Positions 1 to 5,444 of a stretch of DNA of 6,760 bases are shown piece after piece. Source of the DNA: an uncultured Acetatifactor sp. (GTDB taxonomy: Bacteria; Bacillota; Clostridia; Lachnospirales; Lachnospiraceae); contig CAJUCT010000099.1 in NCBI GenBank assembly GCA_910585015.1, positions 1 through 6,760 on the forward strand, given 5' to 3'. A program made the position numbers and the translations under genes. Positions within the stretch are counted from its first letter, which is position 1, and each line of letters begins with the position of its first letter. The notes under the pieces are model-generated. The model was not told the DNA's origin. It saw only the letters and a program-made list of their open reading frames with translations, and did not search any database.

Positions 1-31
1 GTCTATCTGTTGTTTTCAGTTGCTTGCTTCT

Positions 32-172
32 TTACCGTACATGAGCATTCGCGCCGGGGTTGTCGTTTCCGTAGCCCTCCAGAAGATTGATGACGCCCCA
101 CACGGCAAGGCCGCAGCCGATGGCGATCACAAGCACCTTTAACATATTGATTGCCGAATTGATAAATGCCAT
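32..172 (-). pseudogene. Maff2-like small membrane protein, C-terminally truncated
   Basis: The 46-residue product starts MAFINSAINMLKVLVIAIG and contains one hydrophobic helix (about residues 8-30) followed by NLLEGYGNDNPGA. That pattern matches the Maff2 family of small membrane proteins found next to VirD4/TraG in conjugative elements of Clostridia, where the protein is usually about 70 residues with a second hydrophobic segment after the GYGNDNPGA motif. Here the match stops after GA (about position 47) and the frame ends six codons after the NPG motif, so the second helix is missing. No other frame in positions 1-47 restores it. ATG 172 has a poor Shine-Dalgarno sequence and lies in frame with the upstream ORF starting at 385, so it may be translated by coupling or as the end of that longer ORF. 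A pilin-like or channel role has been suggested from gene context only. Family assignment is from recognition of the motif; truncation is seen directly. Confidence 0.72.
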
Positions 173-385
173 AAACACACAGCCGGATTCCCTGCGCATC
201 GCTTCCCCCGCAGGCTGCGTCACAAAAGAGCGGCTCCCGCTCCCAGCCACAAAAAAACTGCCATGTTTCCATGACAGCCGCAGGTGATCCGGGCATAACT
301 CCTTTCCCTTTTTATTTGATTTTTTACTGCATTGCTTGATCCTGCGGGCATATCCCCACGGTGGGGAACGAATCCTGCTTTTCAT
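32..385 (-). CDS. Short basic ORF of unknown function reading in frame into maff2
   Basis: An ATG at 385 sits 5 bases after a strong Shine-Dalgarno sequence (AAGGAGG, 391-397) and 25 bases after the stop of the LRR protein gene, so a translation start here is well supported. The frame stays open for 117 codons. The first ~76 residues are rich in Lys, Arg and Ser (beginning MKSRIRSPPWGYARRIKQ) and match no family I recognise; the remainder is the truncated Maff2-like protein. A second candidate start in another frame is ATG 296, preceded 2 bases away by AAAGGAG, which would encode a Cys- and Trp-containing product overlapping maff2. It is unclear whether the real product is the fused 117-residue protein, a decayed small transfer gene joined to maff2 by loss of a stop, or the alternative frame. 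The start signal is seen; function is unknown. Confidence 0.4.
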   Translation of the reverse strand: MKSRIRSPPWGYARRIKQCSKKSNKKGKELCPDHLRLSWKHGSFFVAGSGSRSFVTQPAGEAMRRESGCVFMAFINSAINMLKVLVIAIGCGLAVWGVINLLEGYGNDNPGANAHVR

Positions 386-390
386 TGCCG

Positions 391-397
391 CCTCCTT
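391..397 (-). promoter_or_regulatory. Ribosome binding site for the ORF starting at 385
   Basis: The minus strand reads AAGGAGG here, with 5 bases to the ATG at 385. It is the best Shine-Dalgarno match between the LRR gene and maff2, and it is the main reason to think a gene starts upstream of maff2 rather than at ATG 172. Confidence 0.6.
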
Positions 398-410
398 CAC
401 ATCATTTCGG

Positions 411-3400
411 CTACACCCAAAACGTCAACACGATCTCAAACCTGTCATCCAGAGACAGCGCCACTTTCACCTTGCCGCAGCCCTCCAGTTTCCCGAGCAT
501 CCGATACATATCCTTCTCGTCCGCCTCCTGCTCCAGACACACGGGTACACCGTCCCTGCCCAGGTAAGCCACCTCCATTACCGTGTCAGCAGGCAGATAA
601 GTGACGGCACCGCTCTCCTTTAACGCTTTCAGGCATTCTTCCGGGGAATCGCAGTGGTCGATCACTTCCTGCGCCAGTTCGTCAAGGCCGTCCCCTGTCA
701 CTACCTTGATCCCCCTTATGGATTCTTCCGTGAGAATCCCGTGGAACTTCTTTCGTCTCCTGCAAAGCAGGAACAGAAGCAGGATCCCCAGGCCGGCAAA
801 CAGCGCCCCGCACAAAAAGGCCTCCACCAGCGGACAGCCCCTGGTCTTGTGGGAACTTCTATCAGATTCAGGCGGGGACAGGATTGGATCACCCACATCC
901 CCCGTCTTAGGTACATCATCATACTCCGGGAACTTCGTTTCTTCCGCAGATTCCGGGGGCTCTGTGGGTTCTGATTCCTTTGTGGGCTCTGGTTCTTCCG
1001 TGGGCTTTGGCTCCTCCGTGGGCTTCGGCTCCTCTGTGGGCTTCGGCTCCTCTGTGGGTTTCGGTTCCTCCATAGGCTTCGGTTCTTCCGTAGGTTTCGG
1101 TTCCTCCGTGGGTTTCGGCTCCTCCGTGGGTTTCGGTTCCTCCGTAGGTTTCGGTTCCTCCGTAGGTTTCGGTTCCTCCGTGGGTTTCGGCTCCTCCGTG
1201 GGTTTCGGCTCCTCCGTGGGTTTCGGTTCTTCCGTGGGTTTCGGTTCTTCCGTGGGTTTTGGTTCTTCCGTGGGTTTTGGTTCTTCCGTGGGTTTTGGTA
1301 CTTTTTCCGTCTCTACAATTACAACGCTATCCGTCCATCCGGCATCATCATCCTTTTCCGTCACCACGACAACATTTTCCCCAAGGCTCACCCTGTCCTT
1401 ATCCAGCGCAAAGCTTTCCACCGCCGAATCCCTGTCCGGCACACGGTAGGACATCCTGCCGCTGTCCGGGTCCATCACGGTATAAGTGTAGAACACGGTA
1501 AAATCGGACTTGTCCAGGACTGTGCCTTCCGTTTCCTCGCTCCTGGGGTACTCCGCCACAATGCCGTCCCTGTGGTTCCCATAGACATCAAAGGAATCCT
1601 CAAAGCCGCCCGCAGTGACCGTGACCCTGTTCTCCCCTTTCCCAACGGTTTTCCTGTCTGTCTCAAACTCTCCGGGGGCGAGGGGCGCATCCCCTCTCAC
1701 TCCCTCCTCCTTTGTGCCGTCATTGTACTCCACTGTATAAATGGGATAGACCGCCACATCCTCCTGCACAACGTCCGTCCCCTCCATCTGGCTCAGGCGC
1801 GGATAGGATGCCTCAATGCCGGTCTGCCGCCGTCCGGCCTCCGCCCTGGCAGCCCCCACGACCGTGACCTCCGCCGTCTTTGTGATTTCTTTCAAGCTCT
1901 CCTGCATTTCCTCCCCATGGTTCCCGTCATCCAGGTAACGCCTCCCGGACGGGGTATAAAAGGGGCGCACATTCCCCCATAAATACTCCGGCACCGTATC
2001 TATTTCATACACATTGAGCACCAGGTCAGGGAAAGGAAATGCAGGATAAGGCTGCTCGGAAAGCGACACCGTGACCCTGTTCTCCCCCAAGGCGGCCGTA
2101 CCGGGCTCTATCTCAAAGTCCCCCGCAGGAATGGTCCTGTAAAAAACATCCTTTTTCCCACTCTCATAAACCATGGCATAGGAGGCCCTGACTGAGATAT
2201 CCTCCTTGCTGACCGCATTCCCCACAGGCACCTCTCCCCCGGTGTACTCCGCCGTGATCCCGGTCAGTTCCCTCACCTTCGCTGCGTCCCGGTAATACAG
2301 GTATATGGTCTGCGAGGGTTCCACCTTGTCCGAAAGCCCCGCATGGTACACATCCGCCTCCTGGTTCCCTGTGCCCAGGAACGTGTACTCCCTGTATGCC
2401 CCGTCCTCACCGTACTTCTGGATGGGTGTGTACCCCAGGCAGACAAAGTTCTCCGGGTCAGGGAGCCTCCCCACATAGGCAGCCGCAAAATCTCCAAAGA
2501 CCTGTTCTTCCGTAAGGGACTCACAGGACGGATAACTGACGCTGTAGGTGTACTTCACCGCCCCGTCCGCCAGATAGGCATATTTCTTCTGCACATACCC
2601 TCCCCCCAGCACATCCGCCACGGTCCTCCCGCTCTCGTAATACTGCTTATACTCGGCCGTCCTTAAGACCTTCTCCGGGTTGGCCGGGATCTGCCCGTCA
2701 CCATTCCCAAAATCAAAATCGATCACATAATGCACCACCGTATAGGGCACCAGGAAGGCGTTCTTCCCTATGTTTTCGTCCGTCAGGCTCTCTGGCAGAT
2801 GCCCGATCACCACCCCGGGGCAGCCATAGAACGCCTCGTCCCCCACGGCACACAGCCCCTCCGGGAACTCCGACAGCTCCAGCTTCCCACACGCCTGGAA
2901 AGCGTTGGTCCCCACCGCCGCCACACGGTTCAGGTCAACCCGCTCAAGCCTGCTGCAGTTATAAAAGGCATACTCCCCGACCTCCGCCACCCCGTCCGGG
3001 ATACGGATGTCCCTGACCGCCGTTCCCAGGAACGCCCTGGCTCCGATCTGCGTCACGGTGCTGGGGATCTGCCCGATATCCAGCCTGGAACAGTTAAAAA
3101 AGGACCTGTCACTGATCGTCACAAGCCCCTCCTTCAGCCCCACCGATTCCAGGGAACCGTCCCCGAAAAAGGCCGAGTCCCCTATCTGTGTCACCACGCC
3201 GTCGGCCACCACCCGCTCAAGCCCCGTGCAGTGCCCAAAGGCCCACTGCCCGATCTCCGTTATGGTACTGTCAAGGCATATGGTTCTTACATTTTCAGGA
3301 ATGCCCGCATCGATTGCCGTTGGATTGCTGTACAGGATGCGTCCTGCCTGATAGGCAGGCGTGTCCACCTCCAGCCCTGGCCGGGAAAGGAACTGCCCTG

Positions 3401-4220
3401 TCACCACCAGCAGCCCGTCTTCCGCAAACCAATAGCTGCCACCCTCCACGCCATGGTATCCGTCATCCTCCCATACGGATTCATCACGGGAGAGCGTGCC
3501 GCTTATCACGGCATCCGCCTCCGACAGCCAATAGGTTTTCCCATTGTAGGAATAGGTCCTGGGATCATACTGCCGTATGGTGGAAAGCTCCCCGCCATAG
3601 CTGGTCTCCAAAATGCCGTAGCCAAGAAGCTGCCACCCGTTGAACTGCACCTGCTCCCAGGTGCCGGAAGCGGCGCTGGGATAGTAGATATCCATATCGG
3701 CGGCTTTTACATACTTTCCGCCCACCACGAGATCACTCTCCTCCACCGCACACTCGTCAAAGTCGATGCAGTTATATGACCTATAGGTACTCTGCACTAT
3801 CGCCTGGTGCGCATGGCTGAAGCTGATCCCGGTTCCTTCCAGGGTATAGGGTGCCTCCGCCGCAAAAAGCGCAGCTCCGTCCCCTGAATCGCTTTCCACA
3901 GAACAGTCCCCCGCAGATACGCTATTTCGTAAGTCCTCTCCCGCAAAGCTGTCTGCCACAGGGCTGGCTTCGATCAGGCCCTCTCCGTCCGGGCTTTTCC
4001 CCGCAGGGCCGTCCTCCACGGAAGCCCCGCCGTCAGAACTGCCCTGGCAGTCACCGCCCGACACGGACAGCCCTTCCCCCGGCGCGTCACTTCCTGACAC
4101 ATCGATTTCCTGCCCCCGCTCCCCGGCCCACGCCAGGACATCCGGGGCAGAAGAAACATTTCCAAAAATAATGGCCGCGCATAAAAGCACGGCCAGCCTG
4201 TTTACAAATCTGATCTTCAT
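411..4220 (-). CDS. BspA-like leucine-rich-repeat surface protein with PKPTEE stalk, membrane anchor and cytoplasmic tail
   Basis: This 1269-residue protein is probably displayed on the cell surface and anchored in the membrane. The start at ATG 4220 is chosen because AGGAGGAG lies 5 bases upstream and a signal peptide begins at once (MKIRF, hydrophobic core 9-20, AWA cleavage site near 32); a longer frame back to 4280 adds 20 residues, overlaps the upstream stop and spoils the signal. Domains in order: acidic Ser/Gly/Asp-rich region 33-125; unassigned region 126-307; about six BspA/LRR_5-type repeats at 308-490 with recurring IG..AF..C..L patterns; unassigned 491-650; three related Ig-like or beta-sandwich units near 651-737, 799-881 and 885-971; a stalk of 17 PKPTEE units at 975-1076; VPKTGD at 1103-1108; a transmembrane helix at 1129-1153; RRRKK; and a cytoplasmic tail of about 111 residues. 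BspA-type LRR proteins bind host or partner surfaces. The gene follows a traG-like stop by 25 bases and precedes maff2, so it belongs to a conjugation operon. A role in adhesion or mating contact is inferred. Confidence 0.88.
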   Translation of the reverse strand: MKIRFVNRLAVLLCAAIIFGNVSSAPDVLAWAGERGQEIDVSGSDAPGEGLSVSGGDCQGSSDGGASVEDGPAGKSPDGEGLIEASPVADSFAGEDLRNSVSAGDCSVESDSGDGAALFAAEAPYTLEGTGISFSHAHQAIVQSTYRSYNCIDFDECAVEESDLVVGGKYVKAADMDIYYPSAASGTWEQVQFNGWQLLGYGILETSYGGELSTIRQYDPRTYSYNGKTYWLSEADAVISGTLSRDESVWEDDGYHGVEGGSYWFAEDGLLVVTGQFLSRPGLEVDTPAYQAGRILYSNPTAIDAGIPENVRTICLDSTITEIGQWAFGHCTGLERVVADGVVTQIGDSAFFGDGSLESVGLKEGLVTISDRSFFNCSRLDIGQIPSTVTQIGARAFLGTAVRDIRIPDGVAEVGEYAFYNCSRLERVDLNRVAAVGTNAFQACGKLELSEFPEGLCAVGDEAFYGCPGVVIGHLPESLTDENIGKNAFLVPYTVVHYVIDFDFGNGDGQIPANPEKVLRTAEYKQYYESGRTVADVLGGGYVQKKYAYLADGAVKYTYSVSYPSCESLTEEQVFGDFAAAYVGRLPDPENFVCLGYTPIQKYGEDGAYREYTFLGTGNQEADVYHAGLSDKVEPSQTIYLYYRDAAKVRELTGITAEYTGGEVPVGNAVSKEDISVRASYAMVYESGKKDVFYRTIPAGDFEIEPGTAALGENRVTVSLSEQPYPAFPFPDLVLNVYEIDTVPEYLWGNVRPFYTPSGRRYLDDGNHGEEMQESLKEITKTAEVTVVGAARAEAGRRQTGIEASYPRLSQMEGTDVVQEDVAVYPIYTVEYNDGTKEEGVRGDAPLAPGEFETDRKTVGKGENRVTVTAGGFEDSFDVYGNHRDGIVAEYPRSEETEGTVLDKSDFTVFYTYTVMDPDSGRMSYRVPDRDSAVESFALDKDRVSLGENVVVVTEKDDDAGWTDSVVIVETEKVPKPTEEPKPTEEPKPTEEPKPTEEPKPTEEPKPTEEPKPTEEPKPTEEPKPTEEPKPTEEPKPTEEPKPTEEPKPMEEPKPTEEPKPTEEPKPTEEPKPTEEPEPTKESEPTEPPESAEETKFPEYDDVPKTGDVGDPILSPPESDRSSHKTRGCPLVEAFLCGALFAGLGILLLFLLCRRRKKFHGILTEESIRGIKVVTGDGLDELAQEVIDHCDSPEECLKALKESGAVTYLPADTVMEVAYLGRDGVPVCLEQEADEKDMYRMLGKLEGCGKVKVALSLDDRFEIVLTFWV
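993..1298 (-). repeat. 17 tandem 18-bp units encoding PKPTEE
   Basis: The 306 bases divide exactly into 17 units of 18 bases. Sixteen encode PKPTEE and one (1065-1082) encodes PKPMEE through an ATG in place of ACG or ACA. Units differ mainly at third codon positions (for example AAA/AAG, CCC/CCT, ACG/ACA), so the peptide is conserved more strictly than the DNA. A less regular continuation (PEPTKESEPTEPPE) follows toward the C-terminus. The repeat forms a proline-rich charged stalk holding the ectodomain away from the membrane, a usual arrangement for Gram-positive surface proteins. Unit number can change by slippage or recombination without breaking the frame because the unit is a multiple of three. 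Confidence 0.97.
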
Positions 4221-4225
4221 CCAAT

Positions 4226-4233
4226 CTCCTCCT
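4226..4233 (-). promoter_or_regulatory. Ribosome binding site deciding the LRR protein start
   Basis: The minus strand reads AGGAGGAG, 5 bases before ATG 4220. This fixes the start just before the signal peptide and places the site inside the 25-base gap after the traG-like stop, as expected for coupled genes in one operon. Confidence 0.85.
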
Positions 4234-4245
4234 GCAAAATCTTTT

Positions 4246-4494
4246 TTACTCTGCACCCACATCCGCTTCATACACCTCAAATTCGTCCTCCGCCTTTACC
4301 TTCAGCCTCCGCTTCAGGTAGGATGCCACGTCAAAGGTATTCCTTGGGTCAGCGTCCGACAGATGCCTGTACCGCGGATGCCTTGTGATATCGTACTTGT
4401 CACTGAAAAAAGGACGGACTCCCTGCACCTGTAAGATACATTTACTGTTGTCCATGACCGCCAGTTCGTCCGGGGTCATAAGTTCTTTGCCACA
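4246..4494 (-). pseudogene. 3' remnant of a TraG/VirD4-type conjugation coupling protein
   Basis: The frame reads GKEL then MTPDELAVMDNSKCILQVQG, followed by VRPFFSDKYDITRHPRY and an acidic C-terminus ending ADVGAE. This matches the extreme C-terminus of TraG/VirD4-like coupling ATPases of Clostridia conjugative elements, where a DE(I/L)AVM..GKCILQLRGVRPF..DKYDITKHP pattern follows the ATPase core. Full-length proteins are around 600 residues with Walker A and B motifs; only about 80 remain and none of the ATPase motifs is present. Going upstream, the frame meets TGA at 4498-4500, and similarity seems to stop near 4492. The sequence beyond turns AT-rich, so the gene was cut by an insertion or recombination. 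An ATG exists at 4479 but has no good ribosome binding site. It is probably not functional, though transcription through it could still reach the LRR gene. Confidence 0.8.
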
Positions 4495-4501
4495 TTGTCA
4501 A
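4475..4501 (-). promoter_or_regulatory. Possible promoter formed at the traG junction
   Basis: The minus strand carries a perfect TTGACA (4496-4501) just outside the remaining traG sequence, and a TATGAC (4475-4480) 15 bases further on. The -35 box is consensus, but the -10 box is 4 of 6 and the spacing is two bases short. If active, it would drive the LRR gene after loss of the original upstream operon promoter. It is suggestive only. Confidence 0.2.
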
Positions 4502-4541
4502 GTGAAGAATTCATTCTTTTAGCTTTTTCATACACGGAATC

Positions 4542-4568
4542 TTGTAGATATCCTATAAATGTGATAAA
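4542..4568 (+). promoter_or_regulatory. Possible promoter of the acetyltransferase operon
   Basis: TTGTAG (4542-4547) and GATAAA (4563-4568), the latter preceded by TGT as an extended -10, lie about 40 bases upstream of the acetyltransferase start. The spacer is 15 bases; TATAAA at 4554-4559 is an alternative -10 without a clear -35. The region between the traG junction and the gene has no ORF, so a promoter is expected here, but the exact boxes are uncertain. Confidence 0.35.
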
Positions 4569-4595
4569 CTGAACGAAGTAACAATCAAGATTTGC

Positions 4596-4603
4596 AGAGG
4601 TGA
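4596..4603 (+). promoter_or_regulatory. Ribosome binding site of the acetyltransferase
   Basis: AGAGGTGA lies 5 bases before ATG 4609. A GTG at 4600 is in frame but falls within this site and has no Shine-Dalgarno sequence of its own, so ATG 4609 is the better start. Confidence 0.65.
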
Positions 4604-4608
4604 CACAA

Positions 4609-5109
4609 ATGGATATATCTCTTTTCTCTAATGATTATACTGTACGCCGCATGGAAAAAGCGGATGTCGCAGATATATATTTACTGTGCAGCAAAAATGA
4701 TTTGTATTACCAATACTGTCCACCATTTGTGACAGAACAGAGTATTCTTGATGATATGAAAGCCTTGCCTCCAAATAAAGAAACGTGCGACAAATATTAT
4801 GTGGGGTACTACAAAGGTGAAGAATTGATTGCTGTAATGGATTTTATTATGGCATACCCTAATGAAAAAACTGCTTTCATAGGCTTTTTTATGACAGCGG
4901 TATCGACTCAAAATGCTGGAATTGGAAGCAGCATTATTGACGATTTATGCCGTTATCTGGCCAGCATCAGGCTTTCGAGTGTACGGCTTGGCTGGGTTAA
5001 AGGCAATCCCCAGGCAGAGCATTTTTGGCATAAAAACAATTTTAAGGAGACGGGGATTACATATGACACGGATAACTATACTGTGGTTGTAGCTCAGCGA
5101 GTTTTATAA
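4609..5109 (+). CDS. GNAT-family N-acetyltransferase
   Basis: The 166-residue product has the size and layout of a GNAT acyltransferase, which moves an acetyl group from acetyl-CoA to an amine. It opens with YTVRRMEKADVADIYLL, the usual first strand and helix. The core strands include YYVGYYKGEELIAVMDF (63-79). Motif A is present as QNAGIGSSI (101-109), fitting the Q/RxxGxG/A acetyl-CoA pyrophosphate loop, followed by helix IIDDLCRYL. The NPQAEHFWHKNNFKETG stretch (133-149) fits the C-terminal N..A..FW.K..F motif. The substrate cannot be told from sequence; small-molecule, drug or protein targets are all possible. It is the first gene of an AT-rich, same-direction set with the membrane protein 44 bases downstream, and it begins about 115 bases from the truncated traG, so it arrived with foreign DNA. 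Family assignment is firm; specificity is unknown. Confidence 0.88.
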   Translation: MDISLFSNDYTVRRMEKADVADIYLLCSKNDLYYQYCPPFVTEQSILDDMKALPPNKETCDKYYVGYYKGEELIAVMDFIMAYPNEKTAFIGFFMTAVSTQNAGIGSSIIDDLCRYLASIRLSSVRLGWVKGNPQAEHFWHKNNFKETGITYDTDNYTVVVAQRVL

Positions 5110-5153
5110 ATTCGGGATTTATAAGGTCAAGACTAAATAGGGGACTTAATATT

Positions 5154-5378
5154 ATGAAAAAAATTTTTTGTGGCGCAGTGGTAGCTTTAATAGGCGTAAT
5201 TTATTCAATAGCACTTATGGTACTGGCAACGGTCAATGATGTGTATAGTAATGGACTATCTGGATTGTGGGGATTGTTACAAGGGTATGATGTAGAACTT
5301 CCGTTTATTATATCTTTAGGTGTTGTTATAGTTGGGATTCTTGTATGTATTTGGGGAGTATTTGAAAAGAAAAAATAA
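5154..5378 (+). CDS. Small two-helix membrane protein, unknown function
   Basis: The 74-residue protein starts MKKIFCGAVVALIGVIYSIA and has two hydrophobic segments, about residues 5-27 and 50-70, joined by a ~22-residue loop (NDVYSNGLSGLWGLLQGYDVE) and ending in EKKK. By the positive-inside rule the Lys-bearing N- and C-termini should be cytoplasmic, with the loop outside. The ATG is preceded by AGGGGA about 8 bases upstream. It lies 44 bases after the acetyltransferase and 66 bases before the immunity-like gene, with no terminator visible between them, so the three may be co-transcribed. I do not recognise a family. A role as a companion to the immunity-like protein, or as an independent hypothetical protein, cannot be separated. 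Confidence 0.75.
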   Translation: MKKIFCGAVVALIGVIYSIALMVLATVNDVYSNGLSGLWGLLQGYDVELPFIISLGVVIVGILVCIWGVFEKKK

Positions 5379-5383
5379 TTCAA

Positions 5384-5395
5384 TTCCAGTTTATT
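5384..5395 (+). repeat. 12-bp direct repeat TTCCAGTTTATT, left copy
   Basis: The sequence TTCCAGTTTATT occurs here and again at 5983-5994, bracketing the immunity-like gene. This copy lies just after the stop of the small membrane protein. It contains half of a weak inverted repeat (GTTTAT 5389-5394 with ATAAAC 5402-5407). Whether the pair marks a gene-cassette boundary is uncertain. Confidence 0.6.
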
Positions 5396-5431
5396 GAGCA
5401 GATAAACAGAGCGAAAAATCGGAATTTGCTG

Positions 5432-5436
5432 AAGGA
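5432..5436 (+). promoter_or_regulatory. Ribosome binding site supporting a GTG start
   Basis: AAGGA precedes the GTG at 5445 by 8 bases. The next in-frame ATG (5499) would remove the first 18 residues and has no comparable site, so the GTG is taken as the start. Confidence 0.6.
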
Positions 5437-5444
5437 ATAAAAGA

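Noticed and set aside
1..47. Group II intron or insertion sequence end interrupting maff2
   Set aside because: The sequence past the break lacks a GTGCG-type intron start or an inverted repeat I recognise, and only 47 bases are available.
993..1298. Tandem repeat as a CRISPR array
   Set aside because: The 18-base units are directly contiguous with no spacers and they encode a regular peptide.
601..1449. Long plus-strand ORF with repeated GSSVGF
   Set aside because: It is the complement of the PKPTEE repeat array; the repeat keeps all frames open. The minus-strand gene has a signal peptide, recognisable domains and a good ribosome site.
2730..3779. 349-codon plus-strand ORF opposite the LRR domain
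   Set aside because: It lies wholly inside the LRR gene, has no recognisable domain, and its His/Pro/Arg-rich composition is typical of an antisense shadow of a GC-rich gene.
4221..4280. Upstream extension of the LRR protein to ATG 4280
   Set aside because: It overlaps the end of the traG-like frame, lacks a matching ribosome site and puts 20 charged residues before the signal peptide.
4681..4911. Minus-strand 76-codon ORF inside the acetyltransferase
   Set aside because: It is antisense to a clear GNAT gene and has no family features or ribosome site.
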